A DNA stretch of 64,000 nt from the NCBI RefSeq assembly GCF_943914685.1, contig NZ_CALUCZ010000013.1, positions 13,026 through 77,025 of the forward strand, given 5' to 3'. Origin of the DNA: an uncultured Mobiluncus sp. GTDB lineage: Bacteria; Actinomycetota; Actinomycetes; Actinomycetales; Actinomycetaceae. Positions 32,479 through 41,020 of the stretch are shown here, one piece after another. A program made the position numbers and the translations under genes. Positions within the stretch are counted from its first letter, which is position 1. Every line of letters begins with the position of its first letter. Below the pieces are notes generated by a model, which was given only the letters and a program-made list of their open reading frames with translations, was not told the origin of the DNA and ran no database searches.

Positions 32479-34001
32479 TGAGTTCGCCGCGCACGCTCTG
32501 CGCCTACGTGCACGTGCCGTACTGCCTGCGGCGTTGCGGCTATTGCGATTTCAATACGTACTCGAATCTGTCGCTGGGGCCCGGCGTAGGAGGATACGCG
32601 GCGGCGTTGCTCCAGGAAGTCGGCCTGTATGCGCCGGATTGTTCCGGCGCTGATGCGGCGTGCCAGGACGGGGGTCACAAGGGCGGCGGTCACGAGGGCG
32701 GTGCCGGTGGCGTTGGTGCAGGTCACGTCGGTGCTGGTGACGCTGGTGCTGTTCACCAGGACGGCAATCACAAGGGCGTCGGTCACGAGTGCGGTCGCGC
32801 CCTGACCAGCGTGTTCTTCGGCGGGGGAACCCCGACAGTCTTACCGGCGGCCGATTTGGTGCGAGTCTTGCGCGGCCTGAGCGAGACTTTCGGGCTGACT
32901 CCCGGCGCGGAGATAACGACCGAGGCAAACCCCGACACGGTGACGCCGCAGTATCTAGACACCCTGGCGGCGGGCGGTTTTACGCGGGTGTCTTTTGGAA
33001 TGCAGTCGGCCATTCCGGCCGTGTTGGCGACTTTGAACCGGACGCACCAGCAAAAGCACCTGGTGGCAGGGGTGCGGGCGGCGCGCGCGCAAGGACTCGA
33101 GGTCAGCGTGGACCTCATCTATGGCACGCCGGGTGAGAGCTTGGCGGATTGGCGGGCCTCCCTGAATGCCGCGCTGGAACTTGGGGTGGACCACGTGTCC
33201 TGCTACGCCCTGGTTATCGAGCCGGGGACCGCGCTGGGACGCGCCCTCGCGCAGGGTGAAATCCCCCCGGTAGATCCCGACGACCAAGCGGATAAATACG
33301 AGCTGGCTGATGAGACGCTCAGCGCGGCGGGCCTGGAATGGTACGAGATTTCCAACTGGGCGCGCCCCGGCCACGAATGCCGTCACAACCTGGCCTATTG
33401 GCGTGACCAAGATTGGTATGGTTTCGGGCCCGGTGCCCACTCCCACCTGGGCAGCACGCGCTTTTGGAACCTGCGCCACCCCGCAAAGTGGGCGCAGTCC
33501 CTGCAAGTGGGCCACCGGCCTATTGACGGCCAGGAAATCGTCACTGGGGACAGCGCCCGCCTGGAAAAACTCCTGCTGAATCTGCGCCTGCGTCAGGGCC
33601 TGGATTTGGGCGAATATGCCCGCGAGTTCGGGGTCGACGCGGCGGCGTTGCTTTCTGAGGCGCACGAGTTGGCTCAGGAGGGCTTGCTGGACGGCGCGCT
33701 GCTATCCGATGGTGACTCGCTGCCGGACTGCGAGTTGGTGCAAAAGGGCGGTTCGCTGCCGGTAGGACCGCTTTCGCAGGGGGACGGACTTACGCAGGGG
33801 GACGGACTGTCGCACCAAGGCGAGCTTGTGCAGGGGGACGGACTTCCGCAGGCGGACGGGCTGTCGCACCAGGACGAGCTTTTGCATCAGACCGGGTCGG
33901 CACCCGACACACCGACCGGCAACTCGGGCCGAGCGGTGCTGACTCGACGCGGACGGCTGCTGGCTGACACGGTCATTCAGCGTCTGGCGGGGGTGCAATA
34001 G
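32478..34001 (+). CDS. hemW: HemW-type radical SAM protein with two in-frame insertions
   Basis: A 507-residue radical SAM protein of the HemW (formerly HemN-like) family, associated with heme handling in known members. The iron-sulfur motif CxxxCxxC is YCLRRCGYCDFN near 15-26; GGGTPT, TTEANPDT and the SFGMQS segment follow. Normal family length is about 380-410 residues as I know it. The excess comes from a Gly/His-rich insert at about residues 56-106 (DNA 32643-32795) and an 18-residue tandem repeat region near 412-475, both absent from relatives I know. The frame stays open, so the gene looks functional. The ATG overlaps the trmB stop. Confidence 0.9.
   Translation: MSSPRTLCAYVHVPYCLRRCGYCDFNTYSNLSLGPGVGGYAAALLQEVGLYAPDCSGADAACQDGGHKGGGHEGGAGGVGAGHVGAGDAGAVHQDGNHKGVGHECGRALTSVFFGGGTPTVLPAADLVRVLRGLSETFGLTPGAEITTEANPDTVTPQYLDTLAAGGFTRVSFGMQSAIPAVLATLNRTHQQKHLVAGVRAARAQGLEVSVDLIYGTPGESLADWRASLNAALELGVDHVSCYALVIEPGTALGRALAQGEIPPVDPDDQADKYELADETLSAAGLEWYEISNWARPGHECRHNLAYWRDQDWYGFGPGAHSHLGSTRFWNLRHPAKWAQSLQVGHRPIDGQEIVTGDSARLEKLLLNLRLRQGLDLGEYAREFGVDAAALLSEAHELAQEGLLDGALLSDGDSLPDCELVQKGGSLPVGPLSQGDGLTQGDGLSHQGELVQGDGLPQADGLSHQDELLHQTGSAPDTPTGNSGRAVLTRRGRLLADTVIQRLAGVQ
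32643..32795 (+). repeat. Gly/His-rich in-frame insertion in hemW
   Basis: A repetitive stretch encoding HKGGGHEGG, GAGHVGAGDAG and NHKGVGHE-type segments. It contains two exact CACAAGGGCG motifs (32676-32685 and 32769-32778) and CACGAGGGCG (32691-32700), the same elements as in the intergenic repeats at 3811-4290. Confidence 0.75.
33783..33890 (+). repeat. 54-base tandem repeat in hemW
   Basis: Two clear 54-base units encode the 18-residue pattern GDGLxQxDGLSHQxELxx. The strongest match is between copies beginning near 33801 and 33855. Flanking Asp/Gly/Leu/Gln-rich sequence (33700-33780) looks like older degraded units. Confidence 0.7.
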
Positions 34002-34602
34002 GGGGCGCGGCCCGGTTGCGAACGTTCGCGACACACCGCAGTCGAACTTCCCACTTACTTCCCACTTAACTTCCCCAAGTGTTATGTTAAGTGGGAAGTT
34101 CGGGTTAAGTACCAGGCGCAAAGGGGTGCAAAAGCCGGTTTACGTGGTCTTATAGCGTCTGGCAGGGTGTGTCCTCCCGATTGCCCTCGCAGCGTCCGGC
34201 GAAAAACTCTGGATAAAACTGGCGAAAAACTCTGTATAGCCAGGTCGCGTGCACTCGGGCAGATGGGGTGATGGTCATTCTGCTTGCGGCCCTGCGAAAC
34301 TAAGCCCCGCGTGGTGGGAGGGGAGCAGCGGGGGGTGGGATTGTTCGGACATGGAAGTCAAGATTTGGTAAAGCGGAACAAAGAATTGCCTGCTATCGAC
34401 CCTGCGACCAGCGTTTTGAGGGATTGACCTGCAATTATGGAAAATCACTGGAATGTGTGCGAGTTTTCGCTGAAATCACGCCAAAAGGCTCAGAATTAGA
34501 GGTGCGTAGCCGAACTATATGCCTGAGTGTTCGGAACACAGTGCTGTCCCCATCCGGAGGGGGCAGTGCGCGAATCCATGGATGGTATTCGAGGAGGAAA
34601 AA
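34002..34602 (+). other. 600-base gene-free interval upstream of the large surface protein
   Basis: No gene is supported. It holds a 15-base inverted repeat (34043-34057 and 34088-34102), a direct repeat GGCGAAAAACTCTG at 34198-34211 and 34221-34234, and presumably the promoter of the surface-protein gene. A frame open from 34519 has no ribosome site at its first ATG. Confidence 0.55.
34043..34102 (+). terminator. Inverted repeat with alternative pairings after hemW
   Basis: CGAACTTCCCACTTA (34043-34057) is the exact complement of TAAGTGGGAAGTTCG (34088-34102). A second TTCCCACTTAAC at 34059-34070 can instead pair with GTTAAGTGGGAA at 34086-34097, so two hairpins compete. No T tract follows, so a terminator role is uncertain. 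Confidence 0.45.
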
Positions 34603-37600
34603 GTGGAAACGTACAGCCACTTCGTAGTGAAGAAGATGCGCCGCGCGGGCATTGTGGGCCTGTTTGCGGTTGGTTTAACTTTTGCGGGTGCGGCCCCGGC
34701 AAACGCGCTGTCCGGCGAACCCGTGAACGCGGGGGACAATAGCCGTTCAGGTATCACGGCAGTGGCACGGGTGGAAGTGCCGCATATGGCCAAGTACCGG
34801 AAAAAGGGCAGTACTGTAGACGAAGACGGTGCCGCCGTTGACGTTTGCACTGGCGTGCTGCTGGATTCGCGCCACATCGCCACCATGAAGAGCTGTGTCA
34901 CGAACGCGGACGGCGAGCCCTACAAATTCTCCACGTCCGCCAAGGCGGGTCAACTGGCGTTGGGGACTGTGCCACCACCTCGCGTTACTTTCGGTTCCGA
35001 AGCAATCCCGGGCAAAAGCCCCCAGAACGTGTTTTGGATTTCTGCCGTTTCCTTTGACCCCAAGGCTGCCACCCAGGTCGTCGTGGCTCGCCTCGATCGT
35101 GATGTTCCCGCCAACGTTGCCACCCCGGTGAAAGTGAAAGACAACGGGGTGAACGGTAACATGAGCGGGGAAACCGGAACCATGTTTGGCTGGCGTCCCG
35201 AGGGTGGTATTCCTCGAATCGCTTACCAGAAAACCCGTTTGCCAATTACGAAGCTGGTCAACGATACGGTGACACAGCCGCGCTCGAAAGTGCAGCAGTG
35301 GAATCAGTGGCGTGAGAGTCACCCGAGTTTCAAAGACGATAAAGACCTCGGCACGATTCCCTGGGATACCGTCCGCAAAGGGTGGGAAGACCCCGAAAAT
35401 ATTGTGGTTTTGCCAGAAGATTCCGGCGCCCCGGTTATCAGTTCCGACGGCAAGACCCTGATCGGTATCCACGTTGGTTTGGGAATTATTTTGGACGCGC
35501 AGCAAACCGATTTCTCGGTTTTCCTCGACAAAACACGTCCCGCCAAGACAGAAGAGACCATGGTCCCCAACCCGGATTCCCCCTCAGCTCCGGGCGAAGC
35601 CCTGAAGATTATTCAGCAGTCGTTGTGTAAAAATGGAGCTAAGCCCTCGATTAACCAAGAAAACGGTATGGACGGTCAGACAGTATCCGTGACCTGGGGT
35701 GAGTTAAAAACTGAGACCATCAACTCCGGCGTGGGTATTGAAAAGAAATTCAAAGATAACCCGTCTTTTACAGACATAGACAATACAGAGTTTAAGAAAA
35801 CAGATTTGAACCTCGGCCCGGTCGTGGTCGGGGAACCGCGCAGCCTCATTGAAAAGATTTCTGCCGCTGGCTGTGAAACCCCAGATTCCGGCTCTATTGC
35901 CGACCAAGTCCTGAAAGCCCAGGCGGACTACGACACAATTGATAACTTGTTTAAAGCCCGCAAGGAAGATGAGAAAACAGCCCAAGCTGAAAAGGATCGC
36001 TACGATGATGCAATCCGGGAGCTGGAAGAAATAAAGACCCAGCTGGGAGTGTATAACAATCCCAACGCCATATCGGACTTCCAGACCTATCACAACTATG
36101 CCGGGCTGCCGAAGTGGGTTCGGGAAGGCATCAAATACCAAGATCCCGACAGCAATAAGAAGTTTTGTACCGAGGACGAGCGGGCAGTAGACCCCAGTGT
36201 ATGCCGTCCCCAAATCACTCCGGTTGAAAAATTTATCGATGTTCCTAGAGACGACCGAGAGGCGGGCAAGAAGCTCAAGAAATGGTACGACGATGCCGCT
36301 GATGTCGTGGAGCTGAAGTTAAAGCGGTTGCACAACGACCAGGCCGAGAAAACTACCGCTTTGAAAGAAGCCACCAAGAAAGTCTCAAATGCCCAGATGA
36401 ACCAGGCGTGGGCCGGTAAGGTGCTGGAACTGGCACAAAAGGCCCGGACTGAGGCAGATAACCTGGCTACTAACGCCTCCGGTAATGGTATTGAGGACAA
36501 GTGGCAGACGGAAGTGAAAAACCGGAATGCGGCTTTCGTCGAGGCTTATAAATCTTGGGCTGACGAATTTTTCAACGCTAAGAAAGCGGCAGCGGACGCA
36601 TATCATGCGGTAAAGACCCAGGAAGGCAAGGTTACTGCTGCCCAAAACGCTTTGAAAGTGGCAAATGCCCTGCCCGATACGGATCCGAATAAGGAAAACG
36701 CTATCAAGCAAGCCACGGATAAGTTGAATTCCGAGAAGGCCACTTTGGACTCGAAAAATACGGATTACACCGCCGCGTCAAAGACCGCAGCCACACTAGC
36801 AGCAAAGAAACCCAATCATAAAGATGAGAAGTACCAGCCGAAGATTCAAAAGCTGAGCGGAAAACTGGCTGAAGTCGCCCAGCAGATGCCGAACTACAAG
36901 CTGAACGCCATCAACGCGCGTTGGACCATCGCGGCACTGATTAAGGGTATGGACGGCTCTGACCTGGTCGATCCCTCTGAGAAAGATAAGATTGCAGCGC
37001 AGATTGGTGGCTACTACGACCGTGCGGTGGGGGCGCGTCCCGACATTATGCGCCGCCAGATTCAGGTTGGCGATATGCTGACCGAGGCGCGTAACGCATT
37101 GGCGACAGCTCCCGAATCAATGAAGCCACAGCTAAAGATTCTGGTCAGCGACTTGGAGCGCCACGCTTCCCGGTTGGATAACGCGGCCGATACCGTCAAC
37201 GGTGCTATCGACGAGTTGAAGGGTCTGTGGGAGAGTGCACGGCGGGCGACTTCCGTGGACGAGGCCAAGAAATTCCTGATGCAGGCTCAGACCGCCTTGG
37301 GGACGGTTGACGACCCAATCAACACCTCCCAGAAAGCTTTGGAGGATGCCAAGGGTACGCAAATCGCCATTAAGGCTCTGCTTTCCGGTAAGTCCTTTGA
37401 GGACGTCGTGAATGAAAAGAACATGACGCCGGAGCAAAAGGCCAAGAAGGCTGCCGAAGAGGCCAAAGCCAAGGAAGAAGCTCTGCGCAAGAAGCTGGAA
37501 GAAGAGCTAAAGAAGAAGTACAAGATCGGGCAGGATGGCAAGACCATAAAGGACCCGAAGCAGCAGGCGGCTGAAGCCAAGAAGGCTCAGGCGGAGCGGG

Positions 37601-38805
37601 ACAAGAAAGCTAAGGCGGACGAAAAGCGCCTGGCCAAGGCTCTTTCTAAGAATACCCTCCGCGCTGAGGGCGGCAACCGGGTGCTGACCGCGATTGCGGC
37701 TTGGAAAATCGGCAACTTCCCGGGGGATTCCATCGTGCTGGTCGACGGGAATGTGGCTGCTGACGGTTTGTCCTCCACACCGTTTGCCGCGGGAATGCAC
37801 GCGCCGATTCTGTTGACCACTTGGAAGACCGGTTTGGAGCCCTCCGTCATGGATCAAATCAAGGCTTCGGGCAAGAAGAACCTTTACCTGGTGGGCGGTC
37901 AGGTACCGATGACGCCCTACGACGAGTTCGAACTGCGCGATGCCGGGGTCAACATCACCCGTATCGCCGGACCGGACCGTTTCAACACGGCTGTAGCGGT
38001 CAACCGTGCCACGGAGCCTCTCATCGGAGCTGCCCCGCACAAGCCGCTGAACCTGTTTATCGCCGATGGCGTCGGTTTCCCGGACGCACTGGTCGCGGGC
38101 GCCGCAGCAGGCCGGTCAGGCGCGCTAATGCTGTTGAGCAAGGGCAATACCTTGGATCCCGCCACTTACAGCTATATTTCGGAACTGGGCCAGACCCGCC
38201 CGCTGCAAATCACAGCAGTCGGAGGACCTGCGGTTCACGCAGTGCAAAACACGCCGTGGCCCACAACCATGTCGGTGAATATTAAACCGATTATGGGCAA
38301 GGATCGCTATGAAACCGCGGCAGCTTTGGCGGCATCGCAGCCCGGAACCACGGCAGCCGTCCTGGCAAACGGTGAGAATTTCCCCGACGCCCTTTCCGGC
38401 GGCGCGTTGGCAGCTGACCAAAATGCAGCAATGATTTTGACTCGAGCCAAGGAATTACCGGAACCGTCCTACCAGGCGCTGCGCCGTCACGGTTCAGAAA
38501 AGACCATCGTGGTGGGCGGTCCGGGCGCGGTTAGCCCGAAAGTCGCCGAGCTGGTGAACGGAGCCAAACTCAATAACGACGCCTCCAAGGTCGTGGAAGG
38601 CTCCCTGGCAGAATCAGCCGCCTTGGAAGCACAAACTAAGGCTGCCGAAGAAAAGGCTAAGCAAGAGGCTTTGGACCGTGTCAGAGGCATGATAAAGGAC
38701 ACCGATTCCCTCAAGACCGTGATGAGTCAGCTGGGAGTTTCGGATTTGGACGCCTTAGCCAAGGTATTGAGTGGCAAAACCACACCCTCCACTGGAAAGA
38801 AATAA
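34603..38805 (+). CDS. Large surface protein: protease-like domain, coiled coil, cell-wall-binding repeats
   Basis: A 1400-residue exported protein. Residues 1-34 form a signal peptide ending APANA. Residues about 40-310 resemble a trypsin-like (S1) domain: CTGVLLDSRHIATMKSC near 82 takes the place of the TAAHC segment, ARLDRDV near 160 may hold the Asp, and PEDSGAPVIS near 271 holds the GDSG-like Ser. The catalytic His appears replaced by Ser, so it is probably inactive. Residues about 430-1015 are Lys/Ala/Glu-rich and largely coiled coil. Three cell-wall-binding repeat 2 modules (about 1020-1325) include ITRIAGPDRFNTA and IKPIMGKDRYETA. The GTG at 34603 has a GAGGAGG site; upstream in-frame ATG codons do not. 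It is probably an adhesin or wall-spanning scaffold. Confidence 0.82.
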   Translation: METYSHFVVKKMRRAGIVGLFAVGLTFAGAAPANALSGEPVNAGDNSRSGITAVARVEVPHMAKYRKKGSTVDEDGAAVDVCTGVLLDSRHIATMKSCVTNADGEPYKFSTSAKAGQLALGTVPPPRVTFGSEAIPGKSPQNVFWISAVSFDPKAATQVVVARLDRDVPANVATPVKVKDNGVNGNMSGETGTMFGWRPEGGIPRIAYQKTRLPITKLVNDTVTQPRSKVQQWNQWRESHPSFKDDKDLGTIPWDTVRKGWEDPENIVVLPEDSGAPVISSDGKTLIGIHVGLGIILDAQQTDFSVFLDKTRPAKTEETMVPNPDSPSAPGEALKIIQQSLCKNGAKPSINQENGMDGQTVSVTWGELKTETINSGVGIEKKFKDNPSFTDIDNTEFKKTDLNLGPVVVGEPRSLIEKISAAGCETPDSGSIADQVLKAQADYDTIDNLFKARKEDEKTAQAEKDRYDDAIRELEEIKTQLGVYNNPNAISDFQTYHNYAGLPKWVREGIKYQDPDSNKKFCTEDERAVDPSVCRPQITPVEKFIDVPRDDREAGKKLKKWYDDAADVVELKLKRLHNDQAEKTTALKEATKKVSNAQMNQAWAGKVLELAQKARTEADNLATNASGNGIEDKWQTEVKNRNAAFVEAYKSWADEFFNAKKAAADAYHAVKTQEGKVTAAQNALKVANALPDTDPNKENAIKQATDKLNSEKATLDSKNTDYTAASKTAATLAAKKPNHKDEKYQPKIQKLSGKLAEVAQQMPNYKLNAINARWTIAALIKGMDGSDLVDPSEKDKIAAQIGGYYDRAVGARPDIMRRQIQVGDMLTEARNALATAPESMKPQLKILVSDLERHASRLDNAADTVNGAIDELKGLWESARRATSVDEAKKFLMQAQTALGTVDDPINTSQKALEDAKGTQIAIKALLSGKSFEDVVNEKNMTPEQKAKKAAEEAKAKEEALRKKLEEELKKKYKIGQDGKTIKDPKQQAAEAKKAQAERDKKAKADEKRLAKALSKNTLRAEGGNRVLTAIAAWKIGNFPGDSIVLVDGNVAADGLSSTPFAAGMHAPILLTTWKTGLEPSVMDQIKASGKKNLYLVGGQVPMTPYDEFELRDAGVNITRIAGPDRFNTAVAVNRATEPLIGAAPHKPLNLFIADGVGFPDALVAGAAAGRSGALMLLSKGNTLDPATYSYISELGQTRPLQITAVGGPAVHAVQNTPWPTTMSVNIKPIMGKDRYETAAALAASQPGTTAAVLANGENFPDALSGGALAADQNAAMILTRAKELPEPSYQALRRHGSEKTIVVGGPGAVSPKVAELVNGAKLNNDASKVVEGSLAESAALEAQTKAAEEKAKQEALDRVRGMIKDTDSLKTVMSQLGVSDLDALAKVLSGKTTPSTGKK

Positions 38806-38831
38806 ATCCGGAATAACTGAATAACTGGGTC

Positions 38832-38862
38832 GGCGACAGTGTTAACACTGTCGCCCCCTTTC
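38832..38862 (+). terminator. Terminator of the large surface protein gene
   Basis: GGCGACAGTG (38832-38841) pairs with CACTGTCGCC (38846-38855) around TTAA, followed by CCCTTTCATTT, 26 bases past the stop. Confidence 0.8.
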
Positions 38863-38921
38863 ATTTGCTGAAAAATTCGGGGTTGAGGCTCAAACACTAG
38901 GAACGACAGGGGCTTTCCCGA

Positions 38922-38927
38922 TAAACT
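38922..38927 (+). promoter_or_regulatory. -10 box of a leaderless transcript
   Basis: TAAACT ends six bases before the GTG at 38934; no ribosome site is present. Confidence 0.6.
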
Positions 38928-38933
38928 CGAAAT

Positions 38934-39704
38934 GTGAGTGATGAACAGCCAACCGTACCAGTCTCGAGTGCGGCCGCGAAAGATTCCGCGATGTCGGAGC
39001 CACTGTGGCAGCGCCTAGCGGGGCTCATCATGATGCTCCTTTCCGCGGTGCTGGCAGTGTTAGCCATTTTGCATGGCGTGAGTCGAATCGCCGTGCTGGG
39101 GTGGGGCGGTTTCCAGCTTCCATCACCGCAAGCCTGGTTAGGATTTACTGAGGATCCGGCCAAAACGTGGCTTTTTGCCGTCGAAGTGTGGGGCGGAGTC
39201 CTGGCGGTGTGGGGTACCTATCTGAGTCTGGTCGTCGCGCTCACGGCGTGGGGCTTGCCGCGTCTGGGCGACCCGAAAGAGCGCACCTCCCTGCAGAATC
39301 TCATCGGTGAAGCCCTGGGGGTGCTGTTTGCCCTCTTGGCCGCGGTGGTGGGGCTGGTCACCACCATCAGTGTCGGCGATGAGAAAATAACGTCAATCGG
39401 AGTTCCGATGGCGGTGCTGGTGATACCGGTGTTTCTGGGTAGTATAGGGATTCTGCAAGCCGCGCTGCGTTCTTTCATAGCGGCGTACCGGGCAGTAAAA
39501 GCTGAGAGCCCCGCGCGCCCCGCGGCCTCCAGCACTAAAAAAACGTCGACCCGAACTTCTGCGACCCGCCTTGGGAAAACCGGGAAATCCGCACCCGCAA
39601 AGCGAGGCAAAACCCCCAACAACGCCCCGAAAGTCATTCGAGTGCAGGCAACGGGCCGAAACGTCCCCCGCAAACCGGGCTCCCCGAAAGGAGGCGCAAA
39701 ATGA
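38934..39704 (+). CDS. Four-helix membrane protein, possibly DctQ-like
   Basis: A 256-residue protein with four predicted membrane helices (about 26-50, 77-105, 125-147 and 155-178) and a 70-residue very basic Lys/Arg/Thr/Pro tail. The helix pattern and its overlap with a DctM-like gene suggest a small TRAP-transporter subunit of the DctQ kind, but no firm motif confirms it. The basic tail is unusual for DctQ and might contact nucleic acid or phospholipid (speculation). The start is fixed by the leaderless TAAACT box. The next gene overlaps by four bases (ATGA). Confidence 0.5.
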   Translation: MSDEQPTVPVSSAAAKDSAMSEPLWQRLAGLIMMLLSAVLAVLAILHGVSRIAVLGWGGFQLPSPQAWLGFTEDPAKTWLFAVEVWGGVLAVWGTYLSLVVALTAWGLPRLGDPKERTSLQNLIGEALGVLFALLAAVVGLVTTISVGDEKITSIGVPMAVLVIPVFLGSIGILQAALRSFIAAYRAVKAESPARPAASSTKKTSTRTSATRLGKTGKSAPAKRGKTPNNAPKVIRVQATGRNVPRKPGSPKGGAK

Positions 39705-40843
39705 CTCCAGTTGTAATCGTCGTTTTGGCCCTCTTGGTTGCGGCGCTGCTCCTGGCGATTCGAGTGCCGATTATGTTCGCCCTAGGGGTACCGGCATTGC
39801 TGGGGAATCTGGCTCTCACCACCGGTAACCAAGTGACGGCAGTGGGGCTGCGGTCCCTGGTGGGAGCGTTTAACCTGTATTCTTTTTCCGGGGTAATCCT
39901 GTGGATGGTCATCGGCGGAATCATGGTGGAATCCGGGCTGATGGAGCGGTATTTCTCCGCCCTGCACACCCTGCTGGGACGCCAAGTCACCAAGGAGAGG
40001 CGGGAGGCCTGGTCCGATTCGGTGCATGGCTTGCCCTTGACGACCGTGGCGTTACTGCTGGTAGTGGCCGGAGCGGGGTTGGTAGACGACCATTTCCTGC
40101 TGCTGCTGATGCTGGTTCTGCTGGTAATCCTGGCGATTTTTGCAGGGCTGGTTTCTGTCCTCTCCGCGCCGCAGGTCAGCCAAATGACCTTGAAAAAAAT
40201 GCGTTCCGCGGACGGGGAATCCTGGAAACAAACTGCCAAAGCTACTGCGGAAGTGACCGCGGAAGGCGCCGTTCATCGCAGTTCGTCAAAGACGCGCGCG
40301 GCCCTCACCCTGCTGGTTCCTTTCCTGTTGATCCTCATTTCCATAGTCTTGACCGTGACGACCCCGGTCGGTCTGGTCGATTTAGGCGGAATAGTGTGGG
40401 TGGTCGTCGTCGTTACGGCACTGTCTACCTGCGGATTTAAGTGGTTGGCGGACGCCGGTTTACAGGCGGTCTTAAACGTGGCGTATGTCGCGTCTACGGC
40501 CGCTTCCGCCCTGTGGATGACCCAGCTTATCAACACTGCGGGCGTTATTCCCGTCACGGTTGTCTCCAGCGGTTCGGCCATTATCTGGCTGCTGTTGGGG
40601 GCGGCGGTGCTGTCTTTGCTGCTGGGGGAAATCCTCGGCTCCGAAGCGGGAGCTGTCGTGACAGTGACTCTGCTGGGGCCGTTCCTCTCGGTTGGTATGG
40701 ACGCCACCCCCGAAGCGTCCTCGGTGTCCGCTATCTTGTTGACGATGCTCGCCGTCGCCGCCATCATCGGTGGTATTTTCGCGCGGGTTCTGCCCCCGCG
40801 GACGTCGCCCTGGCCCTTGACTGTCTCTCCTGTGCACGAGTGA
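39701..40843 (+). CDS. Polytopic membrane protein, divergent DctM-like
   Basis: A 380-residue protein of about ten helices. Its beginning (MTPVVIVVLALLVAALLLAIRVPIMFALG, positions 1-29, then VPALLG) closely follows the usual DctM start of TRAP large permeases, and the C-terminal third has similar helix pairs. The middle lacks the Gly/Ser-rich transport motifs I expect in DctM and the protein is about 45 residues short. It overlaps the preceding gene by four bases and must act with it. No DctP-type binding protein is nearby. A transporter role is likely but substrate and even family are uncertain. Confidence 0.5.
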   Translation: MTPVVIVVLALLVAALLLAIRVPIMFALGVPALLGNLALTTGNQVTAVGLRSLVGAFNLYSFSGVILWMVIGGIMVESGLMERYFSALHTLLGRQVTKERREAWSDSVHGLPLTTVALLLVVAGAGLVDDHFLLLLMLVLLVILAIFAGLVSVLSAPQVSQMTLKKMRSADGESWKQTAKATAEVTAEGAVHRSSSKTRAALTLLVPFLLILISIVLTVTTPVGLVDLGGIVWVVVVVTALSTCGFKWLADAGLQAVLNVAYVASTAASALWMTQLINTAGVIPVTVVSSGSAIIWLLLGAAVLSLLLGEILGSEAGAVVTVTLLGPFLSVGMDATPEASSVSAILLTMLAVAAIIGGIFARVLPPRTSPWPLTVSPVHE

Positions 40844-40937
40844 GGTCGGTCTGGACCCGCGTAAAGTCTGCGTTTCATGTGATTGGTCAGTCTTAAGGGG
40901 AGCCGCGGTGGGAGTTTTGCGCCAAAGCGGGGTAAGA

Positions 40938-40964
40938 TTAGCAATCGGAGGCTGTGAGTGCTAA
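40938..40964 (+). promoter_or_regulatory. CIRCE operator of hrcA-dnaJ
   Basis: TTAGCAATC (40938-40946), nine-base spacer, GAGTGCTAA (40956-40964). This is the HrcA-binding CIRCE inverted repeat with one mismatch in the left arm. A TAAGAT box at 40933-40938 abuts it and may be the -10 element, so HrcA would block transcription of its own operon. Confidence 0.9.
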
Positions 40965-41020
40965 CGCGAGTTAGGCAGCCAACCGTGGCGCTGACTCAAG
41001 GAAAAGGAACAGGAGGAACG

